From: an uncultured Rubripirellula sp.
GTDB lineage: Bacteria > Planctomycetota > Planctomycetia > Pirellulales > Pirellulaceae
Assembly: GCA_938045805.1 (NCBI GenBank)
Contig: CALIBL010000035.1
Span: forward strand, 248,001 to 312,000
Direction of reading: 5' to 3'
DNA: 64,000 bases
Part shown: one piece after another, positions 26,043 to 36,029 of the stretch
How positions within the stretch are numbered: position 1 is the stretch's first letter
Layout of the letters: each line of letters opens with the position of its first letter
The notes under the pieces: generated by a model
The model's input: the letters and a program-made list of their open reading frames with translations, nothing else
What the model was told of the DNA's origin: nothing
The model's database searches: none
Translations under genes and position numbers: made by a program

Positions 26043-27476
26043 ATGTTACTTAAATACTTTTATGACATATCGCTTGCTCATGCTTCCTACCTGGTTGGAT
26101 GCCAACGATCCAAAACAGCAATCATTGTCGACCCAGGACGCGATGTTAAAACCTACCTTGACTACGCAAAAGGCGAAGGCCTTGTGATCTCGGCTGTCGC
26201 AGAAACACACATCCACGCCGACTATGTTTCAGGCGCAAGAGAATTAGCTGATCGTACCGGCGCTAAACTCTATGTCTCCGACGAAGGACCGACTGCCTGG
26301 AAGTACGAATACCTTGAAAACTACGATCATCAACGAGTTTTAGATGGCGATGAATTCAAAATCGGAAACCTCTTGTTTCAGGTGATTCACACACCAGGAC
26401 ACACACCTGAAAGCATCTCATTTCTATTGACCGATCAAGGTGGTGGTGCAGATGCACCGATGGGAATCTTCACTGGTGACTTCATTTTCGTCGGTTCCAT
26501 TGGTCGCCCTGACCTACTCGAGGAAGCAGCGGGCTTGGCTGGAACGGCCGATTCCGGAGCTCGCGAACTCTATCGATCGGTGGAGAGATTCGCTGCTTTG
26601 CCCGACTACCTTCAGGTCTGGCCTGCACACGGCGCGGGCAGCGCGTGCGGAAAAGGACTCGGCGCGATCCCCTCTTCCACTGTTGGCTACGAGAAGAAAT
26701 TCAATCCTGCCTTACATTTCACCGAAGAAGAATCTTTCGTCAATTACATCCTCGCGGACCAACCTGAAGCGCCCAAATACTTTGCCAATATGAAGCGGGT
26801 GAACAAGAAAGGACCAGAACTGCTGAAAAACTTACCACTACCTCAAAAGGCTCATCGCGAACAAATGATCGAATCGACTGACAAAGCATTCACGATCGAC
26901 CTTTCAGCAGCCAGCGACTACCAGAAATCTCACTTACCCGGGTCGATCAACATCCCCCTTGAGATGCTTGCAGCGTGGGCAGGATGGATCCTGGATGAAA
27001 ACACTCCTGTCTACTTACTCGGCGACGAATCACAATTCACGGAAGCGACAAGAATCCTGCATAAAATTGGAATTGATAACATCCAAGGCTACTTGTCGAA
27101 AAATGATCGGTCTCTAGCAAGCAACCTCCTACCGGCTTACAAGTCCATCACTCCGGAAACCCTTCAAGAGAAGCTGCATACTCAATCGGTTCAGCTCATC
27201 GATGTTCGATCAGATGCAGAGTGGAAAGAGGGAATCATCAGTGGTGCAGTGCATGACTTCCTGGGCCGACTCAATGAACACATTGATCAGTACGACATCG
27301 AGCAACCCATCGTCACTCAATGCCTTGGTGGTCCTCGCGCCGCGATCGCGGCAAGCCTTTTCCAACGTGCAGGATTTGAAACCTTTCACCTAACGGGCGG
27401 CTACAGCGCATGGAAATCGTTAAGCTATGAAACGGCAAAGCCTGAACAACCCGTCACAACCACCACTGCCGCGTAA
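26043..27476 (+). CDS. Persulfide dioxygenase-rhodanese fusion (CstB-like)
   Basis: A 477-residue cytoplasmic enzyme. Residues of about 1-250 are a metallo-beta-lactamase-fold persulfide dioxygenase of the ETHE1 group. The motif is T-H56-I-H58-A-D60-Y61, followed by the ligand His in HTPGHTPESISF and Asp in FTGDFIFVGSIGRPDLL. These residues hold the single iron that oxidises persulfide sulfur to sulfite. Two rhodanese domains follow. The first (about 275-365) lacks a catalytic Cys. The second (about 370-460) has C427 in TQCLGGPRAA. This arrangement matches CstB-type enzymes that convert persulfide to thiosulfate. It is cotranscribed with the TauE/SafE exporter. Tyr at the last position of the HxHxDH motif fits this subgroup, where Phe/Tyr is common, and is not a defect. 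Confidence 0.9.
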   Translation: MLLKYFYDISLAHASYLVGCQRSKTAIIVDPGRDVKTYLDYAKGEGLVISAVAETHIHADYVSGARELADRTGAKLYVSDEGPTAWKYEYLENYDHQRVLDGDEFKIGNLLFQVIHTPGHTPESISFLLTDQGGGADAPMGIFTGDFIFVGSIGRPDLLEEAAGLAGTADSGARELYRSVERFAALPDYLQVWPAHGAGSACGKGLGAIPSSTVGYEKKFNPALHFTEEESFVNYILADQPEAPKYFANMKRVNKKGPELLKNLPLPQKAHREQMIESTDKAFTIDLSAASDYQKSHLPGSINIPLEMLAAWAGWILDENTPVYLLGDESQFTEATRILHKIGIDNIQGYLSKNDRSLASNLLPAYKSITPETLQEKLHTQSVQLIDVRSDAEWKEGIISGAVHDFLGRLNEHIDQYDIEQPIVTQCLGGPRAAIAASLFQRAGFETFHLTGGYSAWKSLSYETAKPEQPVTTTTAA

Positions 27477-27627
27477 ACAAGTGATTTTTGAAAAAGAGCA
27501 CAACCGGAGCGATTGCAAAGTGGGTAAGATTCGATGAAGACATCGGATCCTCGATTACACTAATATCCACCGGCATCGCCTCAGCAAAGACATCGTGTTC
27601 AGCCGTTAGACATTCTCCCTCTGCAGC

Positions 27628-30033
27628 ATGCTCAACTCAATCTTCACTACACGAACGTTGGCGATTCTATTTGTATTGATTTGCACTCGTACGCTTGTTG
27701 CCCAACAACGAGATGAATCTCTCGCTGTTCTCGATCGTGACACTCCAAAAAATTTCGTCAATCATCACTGCGTCGCCTGCCATGATGATTCCAGTTCGAA
27801 CCACGGAGTGGATTTACTCCACATCTCCAACCCGTCCAATGCTGCGTCTCGAGCGACGTGGGAGAAAGTGATTCGAAAAATCAGTGCGGGCCAAATGCCT
27901 CCCCCCGATGCAGACCAACCACCACCGGGGGTTTTAAAATCTGCGATCGATCAAATCACGACGATGATCGACCAGACCGCATCGGAACATCTTGAAGTAG
28001 GTCGAACCTCCACCTTCCGCCGGCTAACGCGGTATGAATATCAGAACGTGATTCGTGATTTGTTCGGAATCCAAGTGGATACGAATCGGTTTCTGCCCGC
28101 CGATGAAATTAGCCACGGATTTGATAATGTCACGGTGGGTGAACTCTCTCCCTCTCTCGTTCAACGTTATGTCGCCGCAGCGCAGCGGATCAGCCGCATG
28201 GTAATGCAAAGCAACGCTGGCGGAATCGATGCCAAAACCATCCGCACACCGCCTGACCAAACACAAGAGGAGCACGTTGATGGATTACCACTTGGGACAC
28301 GGGGTGGTATCAACGTGCAGCATCACTTCTCAAGACCGGGAAAATATCAGTTCACGATACGGCTCACCCGGGACCGAAATGAGCATGTTGAGGGACTGCG
28401 AAAACCGCACGACATCGAACTATTAATCGATGGTTCCCTCGCAAAATCTTTCCGAGTTTACCCACCTCGAGGAGGCGGCGGTGACGAGGATGACTACACC
28501 AAACCATCTCACGAGAATGTTGACCAACATCTTGAAGCCACCCTCGCGATAGACGCCGGGACACATCGGGTCGGAGTCACCTTCATTAAATCGCCCTCCG
28601 CCCTCCTAGAAACCAAGCGTCAGCCTCTCGACGTCCACTACAACATGTATCGGCATCCGCGACTTGGCCCAGCAATCTTTGAAGTATCGATCACGGGACC
28701 ACTAAGGGAGAAAGACTCAGAAACTGCCACCGACACAACCTCACGAAACCGGGTTCTCAACCCATGGCCCAAACAGCCATCCGAAGAGACAGCCTGCGCT
28801 GAGAAGATCCTTACGGATCTAATGGAGAAAGCACTAAGACGTCGTGTAACCGATGAAGATCGTAAAAAGGTCATGCTGAAATACCATACGGCTGCATCCG
28901 CAGGCGGCTTCGAAGCCGGAATCGAATTTGCAATCAGCTACCTGCTTATCCACCCTGATTTCCTTTTCCGCATCGAAAGGGATCCCGCAGAACTCGGCCC
29001 AGATCAAGCCTACACAATCAGCGATACAGAACTTGCGTCTAGACTTTCATTTTTTCTTTGGAGCAGTATTCCAGACACCACGCTGCTCCGACTAGCAGAA
29101 GAAAAGCAACTTCATCGAGCATCCGTTCTTAGAGCGCAGGTTCGCAGGATGCTCAGCGATCCAAAGTCCTCGGCGATTAGTGAGAACTTTGCAGATCAAT
29201 GGCTCTACCTGCGAAACATCGACTCCCTGACTCCAGACGCGAGGCGATATCCTAATTTTGACAATAACCTTCGCGAGGCCTTTAAAAAAGAGACGCAGCT
29301 GTTCATTGCAGATCTGATTGAAAAGAACCTTCCACTGAACCAGCTCATCGATGCGGACTACACCTTTCTCAACGAAAGACTCGCCAAGCATTACGGGATC
29401 ACCGGTGTTTTTGGAAGTCATTTTCGACAGGTTGAGTTGGCAGAGGCTGCTCGGCGAGGCGGCCTACTTCGTCACGGCAGTATCCTGAGTGTCACTTCGT
29501 ATGCAAACAGAACCTCTCCGGTGCTCAGGGGCAAATGGGTACTTGAAAACCTGATTGGCACACCACCTCCCCCACCCCCGCCCGATGTCCCTGTTCTGGA
29601 CGAAAATAGCTTGGTGAAAACCGCGAGCATCCGCGAGCAACTAACACAACACCGAGAATCTGAAGCTTGCGCGATTTGTCATCGATTGATTGACCCGATC
29701 GGCTTCGCGATGCAAAACTATGATGCACTTGGTCGATGGAGAGAACTCGACTCTGAAATACCTGTCGACTCCAGTGGCTCATTACCTGACGGAACCTTGG
29801 TGACCAATATTGAAGAATTAGAACGTGGGCTGCTTAGACACACCGACGTACTTGCAAGAACCCTCGCCGAAAAACTCACCACCTACGCGTTGGGACGTGG
29901 CATTCAAGCGACGGACGCCACGTACTTTCGAAAAATGATCGCCAACACCGAAAAAGATGGCTACCGAATCAGTTCGCTCATCGAAGAGATCGTCCTGAGT
30001 CCGCTATTCCGAATGAGAATGACAGAATCATGA
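27628..30033 (+). CDS. DUF1587/1595/1592/1588/1585 cytochrome-like exported protein
   Basis: An 801-residue planctomycete-type exported protein with signal peptide TLAILFVLICTRTLVAQ. A heme-binding motif C48-VACH starts the mature part. Then come DUF1587 (RRLTRYEYQNVIRDLFGI), DUF1595, DUF1592 (LASRLSFFLWSSIPDTTLLRLA), DUF1588 (RRGGLLRHGSILSVTSYANRTSPVLRG with a second motif CAICH) and DUF1585 (LAEKLTTYALGRGIQATD). A seven-proline run separates parts of DUF1588. Biochemical function is not established for the family. The two CxxCH motifs suggest a c-type cytochrome. The gene overlaps the DUF1552 gene by ATGA, so the products are probably made together and act together in the periplasm. Confidence 0.9.
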   Translation: MLNSIFTTRTLAILFVLICTRTLVAQQRDESLAVLDRDTPKNFVNHHCVACHDDSSSNHGVDLLHISNPSNAASRATWEKVIRKISAGQMPPPDADQPPPGVLKSAIDQITTMIDQTASEHLEVGRTSTFRRLTRYEYQNVIRDLFGIQVDTNRFLPADEISHGFDNVTVGELSPSLVQRYVAAAQRISRMVMQSNAGGIDAKTIRTPPDQTQEEHVDGLPLGTRGGINVQHHFSRPGKYQFTIRLTRDRNEHVEGLRKPHDIELLIDGSLAKSFRVYPPRGGGGDEDDYTKPSHENVDQHLEATLAIDAGTHRVGVTFIKSPSALLETKRQPLDVHYNMYRHPRLGPAIFEVSITGPLREKDSETATDTTSRNRVLNPWPKQPSEETACAEKILTDLMEKALRRRVTDEDRKKVMLKYHTAASAGGFEAGIEFAISYLLIHPDFLFRIERDPAELGPDQAYTISDTELASRLSFFLWSSIPDTTLLRLAEEKQLHRASVLRAQVRRMLSDPKSSAISENFADQWLYLRNIDSLTPDARRYPNFDNNLREAFKKETQLFIADLIEKNLPLNQLIDADYTFLNERLAKHYGITGVFGSHFRQVELAEAARRGGLLRHGSILSVTSYANRTSPVLRGKWVLENLIGTPPPPPPPDVPVLDENSLVKTASIREQLTQHRESEACAICHRLIDPIGFAMQNYDALGRWRELDSEIPVDSSGSLPDGTLVTNIEELERGLLRHTDVLARTLAEKLTTYALGRGIQATDATYFRKMIANTEKDGYRISSLIEEIVLSPLFRMRMTES

Positions 30034-31370
30034 TGCGACGTAAATCAATCCCTCGGCGAACCTTCCTCCGAAGCGCCGGCGCCACCTTGGCTCTTCCTCT
30101 GCTCGATGCGATGGTACCGGCAATGACCGCTACTGCGGCAACCGCTGCCGCGCCACAACACCTCAGACGCATCGGCTATGTCTACATGCCAATGGGGTGT
30201 GACATCTCGCGTTGGACGCCACCAAACGCCAACGATCTCAAAGAGCTTTCTCCAATCCTAAAACCACTGCAATCAGTTAAGGATCAAGTGACTGCGATCA
30301 GCAATCTCGAATTAAAAAATGCCTACCCGGGAACACACGCGACATCCAATTCCTCTTTCCTAAGCGCGGCGGAAGCGAAACGAACCGAGAGCACCGACTA
30401 CTTCCTCGGGACCACCGCTGACCAAATCGCCGCCCAGTCGATTGGAACAAAAACGCGTCTACCATCGCTCGAATTATCAATGGACCTGCTTCAGGTAGTG
30501 GGGCAGTGCGACAACGGTTACGCCTGCGTCTATCAAAACAACCTTTCTTGGTCATCTCCGACCACACCGCTTCCCTCCGAAGCTCACCCGCGACTTGTGT
30601 TTGAATCACTGTTCGGGGAAGGCGGGACGGCGCAACAGCGACGGCAGTCCCTTCTGCAGCGTGCCAGCCTTCTCGATGCGTTGAACGAGGAGATCCAATC
30701 GTTGAAACGATCTCTCGGACCACAGGACCGGCGCACAATCGACCAATACACTTCTTCTATTCGAGAAGTAGAGAGACAAATCCAGAAAGCAGAATCAGAA
30801 ACACGGGAAACCACGGGAATCGATCTCGATCGCCCCAACGGCGTACCAGCCAGTTATCGTGAGCACGCAAGGTTGATGTTTGAACTTCAACGCTTAGCAC
30901 TGCAAGGTGATATCACGCGTGTCATTACCTTTCAGCTTGCCCGAGAAACAAGCAACAGAAGCTACACTGAAATCGGAATCAACGAACCACACCACCCATT
31001 GACTCACCACGGTAACAACCCCGAAAAAATTGCCAAGGTTGCGAAAATCAACGAGTTCCATGTGTCACTCTTTGCGGAGTTCTTGGAAAAGCTAAAAGCA
31101 ACTCCGGAGGGCGAAGGCAATCTGCTGGATCATTCGCTTTATCTCTACGGAAGTGGTATGGGTAATCCAAATGTACACGACCACACCAATCTACCTATCT
31201 TGGTCGCAGGTGGAGCGGCTGGGCGGATGCGTGGTGGACAGCACATTCAATTCGAAAACCCAACTCCACTGGCGAACCTTCATTTAACGCTCCTGAATAA
31301 AGTCGGTGCACGGTGCGAATCATTCGCTGATAGCCAAGGCCAAATCGATGATCTTTTTGAAGCAAGCTAG
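30030..31370 (+). CDS. DUF1552 Tat-exported protein
   Basis: A 446-residue member of DUF1552, related to the DUF1501/alkaline phosphatase-like group. The twin-arginine leader is IPRRTFLRSAGATLALPLLDAM. Family features visible are RIGYVYMPMGCD, LPSLELSMDL, LLDHSLYLYGSGMGNPNVHDHTNLPILVAGGA and ITRVITFQLARE. Start and stop overlap with the DUF1592-family gene (ATGA), and the ankyrin gene starts inside this gene's last codons, so the three form one translationally coupled unit. The reaction is unknown. Tat export implies the protein folds, perhaps with a metal, before reaching the periplasm. Confidence 0.9.
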   Translation: MMRRKSIPRRTFLRSAGATLALPLLDAMVPAMTATAATAAAPQHLRRIGYVYMPMGCDISRWTPPNANDLKELSPILKPLQSVKDQVTAISNLELKNAYPGTHATSNSSFLSAAEAKRTESTDYFLGTTADQIAAQSIGTKTRLPSLELSMDLLQVVGQCDNGYACVYQNNLSWSSPTTPLPSEAHPRLVFESLFGEGGTAQQRRQSLLQRASLLDALNEEIQSLKRSLGPQDRRTIDQYTSSIREVERQIQKAESETRETTGIDLDRPNGVPASYREHARLMFELQRLALQGDITRVITFQLARETSNRSYTEIGINEPHHPLTHHGNNPEKIAKVAKINEFHVSLFAEFLEKLKATPEGEGNLLDHSLYLYGSGMGNPNVHDHTNLPILVAGGAAGRMRGGQHIQFENPTPLANLHLTLLNKVGARCESFADSQGQIDDLFEAS

Positions 31371-32811
31371 TGCGATCTCTTTTGCCTTTTTGATTGCGGC
31401 GTTTTCTCAATCCAGCACCCGAGAACTCGCGGCACAGCAACGATCTCAACTTGCTGATCTGATTCAAAAAGAGCAATACAGTCAGGCGGCTGCAGCACTC
31501 AAAGATGGTGCTGATGTTCATGCTGCGCAGGCAGATGGGATGACACCGTTACACTGGGCGGTTCAAAATCGAAATTCGCATTGGATCGAATCCCTTTTAT
31601 CTGCGGGAGCCAACCCCAACGCAACAAACCGATACGAGGTTCCCGCTTTGTGGATTGCCTGCTGCGCCGGTGATGTTGACGCAGCACGCCAGCTTTTGCG
31701 AGCCGGCGCTAATCCCAAGCTCGGCTTGCGTGGCGGTGAAACCATGCTGATGACGGCAGCTCGCACCGGATCTCCAGAACTCCTTTCTGTCCTGATTGAG
31801 CACGGCGCCGAGGTCAATGCGACGGAAGTTTCCGGTCAGACCGCAATCATGTGGGCAGCCGCCGAAGGAAATACAGCAGCGGTGCACAAACTCCTTGAAC
31901 TCAACGCGGACCCTCGTATTACGCTACCTTCCGGATTCAACGCATTCTTTTTTGCGGCACGCCAAGGAAAGATCGAAACCGTACTCAGGCTTCTCGAAGA
32001 AGGATTCGATATCAATGAATCCATGCGAGTGAAGCGCAAAGCCTCCAAGGGACCCGCACAGGGAACCACTGCACTGCTACTTGCAATCGAAAACGGACAC
32101 TTTGAATTGGCGATCGAACTACTTGATCAAGGTGCTGACCCGAATGTAATTTCAACCGGCTACGCGCCGTTGCACGCCATCACGTGGGTTCGCAAACCCA
32201 TTCGGGGTGATGGTGACCCGCCACCGGATATTACGGGGAAAGTTAGCAGTCTCGCGCTGGTGCGTGAACTTCTCAAACGTGGCGCAGACGTCAATATCCG
32301 ACATAAAAAACAGTCGACTCGCCACAGCGGCTTGAGTCGCACCGATGCCACCCCCTGCATTTTGGCAGCCGAAAGTGGAGACTTACCCTTGTTAAAACTT
32401 CTGGTTGAATTTGGAGCAGACATACATCTGGTAAATCAAGATCACGTCACCCCGCTACTTGCCGCTACGGGAATCGGAGTCCTAAGCGACGGAGATGAGT
32501 CAGCTGGCACCGAAGAGGATGCAATTCAAACTGTCGAATACCTACTAAGCCTTGGTGCTCAGATCAATGACATCGATGATCAAGGCAAAACGGTGATGCA
32601 CGGGGCGGCGTTCAAAAGCTGGCCGAGTCTAATCAGAAAACTCCACCATTGGGGCGCATCCAAAAACGTCTGGAATCAAGCAAACGAAGACGGTTGGACG
32701 CCATTGATGATCGCCCAAGGGAATCGCCCCGGAAACTTCCGGCCGTCACAAGTCACGATTGAGGCAATCGAAAAGATTTTGATGGTGGACCAAGTTCCAC
32801 CCGAACTTTGA
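31348..32811 (+). CDS. Exported ankyrin-repeat protein
   Basis: About 487 residues with signal peptide MIFLKQASAISFAFLIAAFSQ...LAAQQ, followed by eight or nine ankyrin repeats through almost the whole chain. Examples are ADGMTPLHWAVQNRNSHWIESLLSAGANPN, GGETMLMTAARTGSPELLSVLIEHGAEVN and GQTAIMWAAAEGNTAAVHKLLELNADP. Ankyrin stacks bind proteins, so this may scaffold the DUF1592 and DUF1552 products encoded just before it. The preferred ATG at 31348 lies within the last 23 bases of the DUF1552 gene, with AAGG upstream. The track's start at 31306 would only add a poor leader. Confidence 0.88.
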   Translation: MIFLKQASAISFAFLIAAFSQSSTRELAAQQRSQLADLIQKEQYSQAAAALKDGADVHAAQADGMTPLHWAVQNRNSHWIESLLSAGANPNATNRYEVPALWIACCAGDVDAARQLLRAGANPKLGLRGGETMLMTAARTGSPELLSVLIEHGAEVNATEVSGQTAIMWAAAEGNTAAVHKLLELNADPRITLPSGFNAFFFAARQGKIETVLRLLEEGFDINESMRVKRKASKGPAQGTTALLLAIENGHFELAIELLDQGADPNVISTGYAPLHAITWVRKPIRGDGDPPPDITGKVSSLALVRELLKRGADVNIRHKKQSTRHSGLSRTDATPCILAAESGDLPLLKLLVEFGADIHLVNQDHVTPLLAATGIGVLSDGDESAGTEEDAIQTVEYLLSLGAQINDIDDQGKTVMHGAAFKSWPSLIRKLHHWGASKNVWNQANEDGWTPLMIAQGNRPGNFRPSQVTIEAIEKILMVDQVPPEL

Positions 32812-32889
32812 TCTAATGAAACGGTGGGTTCGATTGAGTCTCGAGTCGACCCTCCTGATTTTTGCTTCCGTCTAACAAACTTAGATTCA

Positions 32890-33834
32890 ATGCCAAACAT
32901 GAACTCGGCGACGATCGCCTGCATCCTGATACTGTCCTCACTCTTGATCCTTGAAGGTCGCGACTGCATCGCCCAAGAGAAATCGCCCAACGCCATTGAG
33001 CCATCGTTGAATCTTCCACTTTGGGACCAATATGCGCCGGGAGAGAACACCAGAGACGCAGGTACCGCACTCGCAACTCGCAAAACTGACAATCCACTTA
33101 TCACGCGAGTTGAGAAAATTACTTTCCCGACTCTCGACGTCTTTCCTGCTGAACAACCCAACGGGAAAGCAGTGTTGATCCTTCCGGGCGGTGGATTTCG
33201 TTACGTGGTAACCGACCTTGAAGGTTCGGAAGCGGCGAAATGGCTAAACGATCTCGGAATCACAGCTTTTGTCCTTCGTTATCGCACTAGCGAGTCGCGC
33301 GAAGAAGCGTGGAAACGTCCCCTACAGGATAGCCAACGAGCCATAAGGTTAATTCGAGCAAACGCGGATCGTTGGAAGATCAACCCTGAGCAGATTGGCC
33401 TGCTTGGGTTCTCTGCAGGTGGACAAGTCGCATCAATCCATCTGACGGCCAAGGATGCCTCATACCCCTCAGCGGACGCTATCGACCAACAATCTCATCG
33501 TCCAAATATCGGCATCCTGATTTATCCTTGGCGCATTTACGACGACGCCAAACAGCTTTTGATCTCGCCGATCGGGGTGGATTCAAACACACCTCCCACG
33601 TTCCTCGTTCACACACATGATGATGCCTCAACATCGCTCGGCGCCGTGATGTTCTATGCAGCCTTGAAGCAAAACAATATTCCGGCAGAACTACATGTCT
33701 ACCAAAACGGTGGCCACGGTTACGGCACTCGCTCACGCCCAAATTCAGCGATCGGATCGTGGAAAGACCGGGGTACGGATTGGCTTCGAGTCAACGGATG
33801 GATTTCAACGCCCGTAACAACGGGTGTTGAATAA
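32890..33834 (+). CDS. Secreted BD-FAE-type esterase (alpha/beta hydrolase)
   Basis: A 314-residue exported serine hydrolase. Features: leader MNSATIACILILSSLLILEG, oxyanion-hole strand AVLILPGGGFRYVV, nucleophile in GLLGFSAGGQVA, acid in VHTHDDAS and base His in NGGHGYG. This matches BD-FAE/acetyl-xylan-esterase-like enzymes that remove acyl groups from plant or algal polysaccharide. The track's start at 32824 precedes the leader by 22 residues, so I place the start at ATG 32890, 78 bp after the ankyrin gene. It may be on the same transcript or a separate one. The true substrate is unknown. Confidence 0.85.
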   Translation: MPNMNSATIACILILSSLLILEGRDCIAQEKSPNAIEPSLNLPLWDQYAPGENTRDAGTALATRKTDNPLITRVEKITFPTLDVFPAEQPNGKAVLILPGGGFRYVVTDLEGSEAAKWLNDLGITAFVLRYRTSESREEAWKRPLQDSQRAIRLIRANADRWKINPEQIGLLGFSAGGQVASIHLTAKDASYPSADAIDQQSHRPNIGILIYPWRIYDDAKQLLISPIGVDSNTPPTFLVHTHDDASTSLGAVMFYAALKQNNIPAELHVYQNGGHGYGTRSRPNSAIGSWKDRGTDWLRVNGWISTPVTTGVE

Positions 33835-33874
33835 AGACCGCGTTTAGAAAAGGTTGCTCGCCATCAAACAATGA

Positions 33875-35959
33875 TCAATTCCCTGACTGCGTCTCGATGC
33901 GAGCCGCTTCAGCTCCCGTTATTTCGATCAGATCGGGCCAATCGTAATGGCGAAGTACTCCGTGTACGGCGGAGTTTAAAACGCCTGTCGGAGCATGCAG
34001 GCCAACCACGTCAGACCATGATGCGGGCAACTCACTGAGCGTGATCTCGTCTACATGCCCCCCCGCTATGACTCCTGCATGCAACGCAACCAAAGTGGAT
34101 AAGTTCGACGCCGAGATCGCGACGGAAACCTCTTGATCAGCCACCGCCTCGGAAAGAGCCCCCCTTTCGGTTAGCAACTTGATCACTGCCAAAACATCGC
34201 GAGTTTGCAGACCCACCATCGAATCACCGAGAAGATACGCTAAGTAATAAGTTTTCCAATCAGTGAGTATCGGGTCGGCTGGTGTCTCAACGGTTTTTCC
34301 TTGCCCCGCCAGATCCAAAAGAACAACATTCTTACCTTTGTCTAACAAATCCTGAACTTCGTCGGTAAGACTGGCAGCGGCGTTCATCCCTTTGTCGTGA
34401 AGTACAATTGTCCAATTCGATGTGGGTTTTTCACATCGGAGAATCGCAGTTGGAACCTGTCGGGTGCCACAAACCACCAGACCACATTCGACTTGATGCT
34501 TTCGCCAATTAACAGCGCCCCGCGAAAGCCACTTTGGGGAAGCAACTTGGCTCCAATTCACACCTAAAACATCACTCACCAGCTTGCGTTTTTCTTCTGA
34601 GTCCATCGCCGACCACTTCACCGATCGCTGCTCAGAGAGTACTTCACTGATCTCTCGATTCATGTCAATCACGGATCGTTCACGAGGCAGACTCGTCAAG
34701 ACCTGACCGCTGGCGGTACAAAGGAGCGAAGCGGCATCCTGCAACTCGAGTTCAATCGGATCAACCGGTTCGTCAACACCAAGTAACCAACGCTTCATCC
34801 AATGTGTGATTGTCGCGAGTCCTTCTGGCTGAACCCCATGCGGTCCTTCGATCTCCACCAGATCCACCCGCTCCGAAAAACCAAGCCGACCATAGAATTG
34901 TTTTGCTTGACGAAAATTCAACCAGCTTCCGTCGATATCAAAGAAGTCTTGGGTGGTCGAACTGATTAACGTCGGTTTGGGTGCACGCATCAAGACATAA
35001 TCTGGTTGGTCTAAGCCAACTTTTAGCTGACCGAATAGATTTTGTTCGGCATCCTGCGGCCCGATGGTTTCTATCAGCTTTTTGAAAGTGGTTAAGTAGC
35101 ATGCCGGTGCAGCGCATGCGACACGTGAATCGAGAGCCATGACGTAACTGGTTAAAGTCCCACCCCCCGAGCACCCGGTGTAACCGATTTTCTCTGCATC
35201 AATTTCAGGTCGAGATACCAGATAATCAATCGCTCGCATGCCATCCCAAACTCGATAGGTTGCTGTACTTTTACCAACTAAGGTGGAGCCAATCCCCAGT
35301 AACAAATGCTCGGTAGTTGTTCCCCCATAGGCAACTTCTCCGTCGTCTTCGAGGATCTGTGATCGCTCACCCTGCCCGATCGGATCGAACACTAATGCAG
35401 CCATTCCATGAATCGCAAACATGGCACCGAAACGCTGGTTGTAATCTGCGGTTTTCGCGGTCCTACTATGTCCGCTTGAAACTGCAATTCCCGGCACCCT
35501 TGATTTACTACTCGCGTGCTGAGGCAAATAAAAATTTGCAGTGATGCGATGATTAGGGAGACTATCAAAAATCACTTTCTCGATTCTGTATTGCCTCGTC
35601 TCGATCATGCCGACCACACGTGAATTCAGCGGTCCGGCTTCTGGTAAACCGCCAAGACTTTCCATCATCCGGTGTTGCTGAAGTTCTTGGTAAGACTTGA
35701 TCGCCTGAGGTTCTTTGATTTTGGATAACGCATGGTCGCGTGCATCGAGTGCTTGAAAAGCACGTGCTTGCAATTCGGCATACAGATTTGCGGCTTGCAA
35801 ATCGTCAGCGGACAAAAACGAGTTGATGCTTTGAGCGTGAAGAGTCGAAAAGCCTGTTAGAAGTTGAATAAAAAGAAGCAACCGTATCACGGAGTAGATT
35901 CCTGTCCTTCGGCGAGAGTGTCTGACTGTAATGGATTCAACGTTTAGTGGTTTTTTCAT
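33875..35959 (-). CDS. Large acetyl-xylan-esterase-like alpha/beta hydrolase
   Basis: A protein of about 694 residues with a hydrophobic leader (SVIRLLLFIQLLTGFSTLHAQS). The central region is an alpha/beta hydrolase: GIAVSSGHSRTAKTADYNQRFG, FDPIGQGERSQ, nucleophile in IGYTGCSGGGTLTSYVMALD, and a downstream probable acid/base region around SSTTQDFFDIDGS and EGPHGVQPEG. The last 280 residues form a second, less clear region of alpha/beta hydrolase type (WTIVLHDKGMNA, NVVLLDLAGQGKT). This family is widespread in planctomycetes and usually called acetyl xylan esterase or dienelactone-hydrolase-like. Starts at 36013 and 35959 are both weak. It lies just downstream of the aldolase-like gene on the same strand. 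Confidence 0.78.
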   Translation of the reverse strand: MKKPLNVESITVRHSRRRTGIYSVIRLLLFIQLLTGFSTLHAQSINSFLSADDLQAANLYAELQARAFQALDARDHALSKIKEPQAIKSYQELQQHRMMESLGGLPEAGPLNSRVVGMIETRQYRIEKVIFDSLPNHRITANFYLPQHASSKSRVPGIAVSSGHSRTAKTADYNQRFGAMFAIHGMAALVFDPIGQGERSQILEDDGEVAYGGTTTEHLLLGIGSTLVGKSTATYRVWDGMRAIDYLVSRPEIDAEKIGYTGCSGGGTLTSYVMALDSRVACAAPACYLTTFKKLIETIGPQDAEQNLFGQLKVGLDQPDYVLMRAPKPTLISSTTQDFFDIDGSWLNFRQAKQFYGRLGFSERVDLVEIEGPHGVQPEGLATITHWMKRWLLGVDEPVDPIELELQDAASLLCTASGQVLTSLPRERSVIDMNREISEVLSEQRSVKWSAMDSEEKRKLVSDVLGVNWSQVASPKWLSRGAVNWRKHQVECGLVVCGTRQVPTAILRCEKPTSNWTIVLHDKGMNAAASLTDEVQDLLDKGKNVVLLDLAGQGKTVETPADPILTDWKTYYLAYLLGDSMVGLQTRDVLAVIKLLTERGALSEAVADQEVSVAISASNLSTLVALHAGVIAGGHVDEITLSELPASWSDVVGLHAPTGVLNSAVHGVLRHYDWPDLIEITGAEAARIETQSGN

Positions 35960-36029
35960 CACAAAACTTCTTTTTGTAGCGTTGCGTAGGATGCTTTTCG
36001 CGACGCGTATCATGAATCTTAGACGTTCT

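Noticed and set aside
26208-26225. HxHxDY motif seen as an inactivating mutation
   Set aside because: CstB-type enzymes commonly carry Phe/Tyr here, and the iron ligands are retained.
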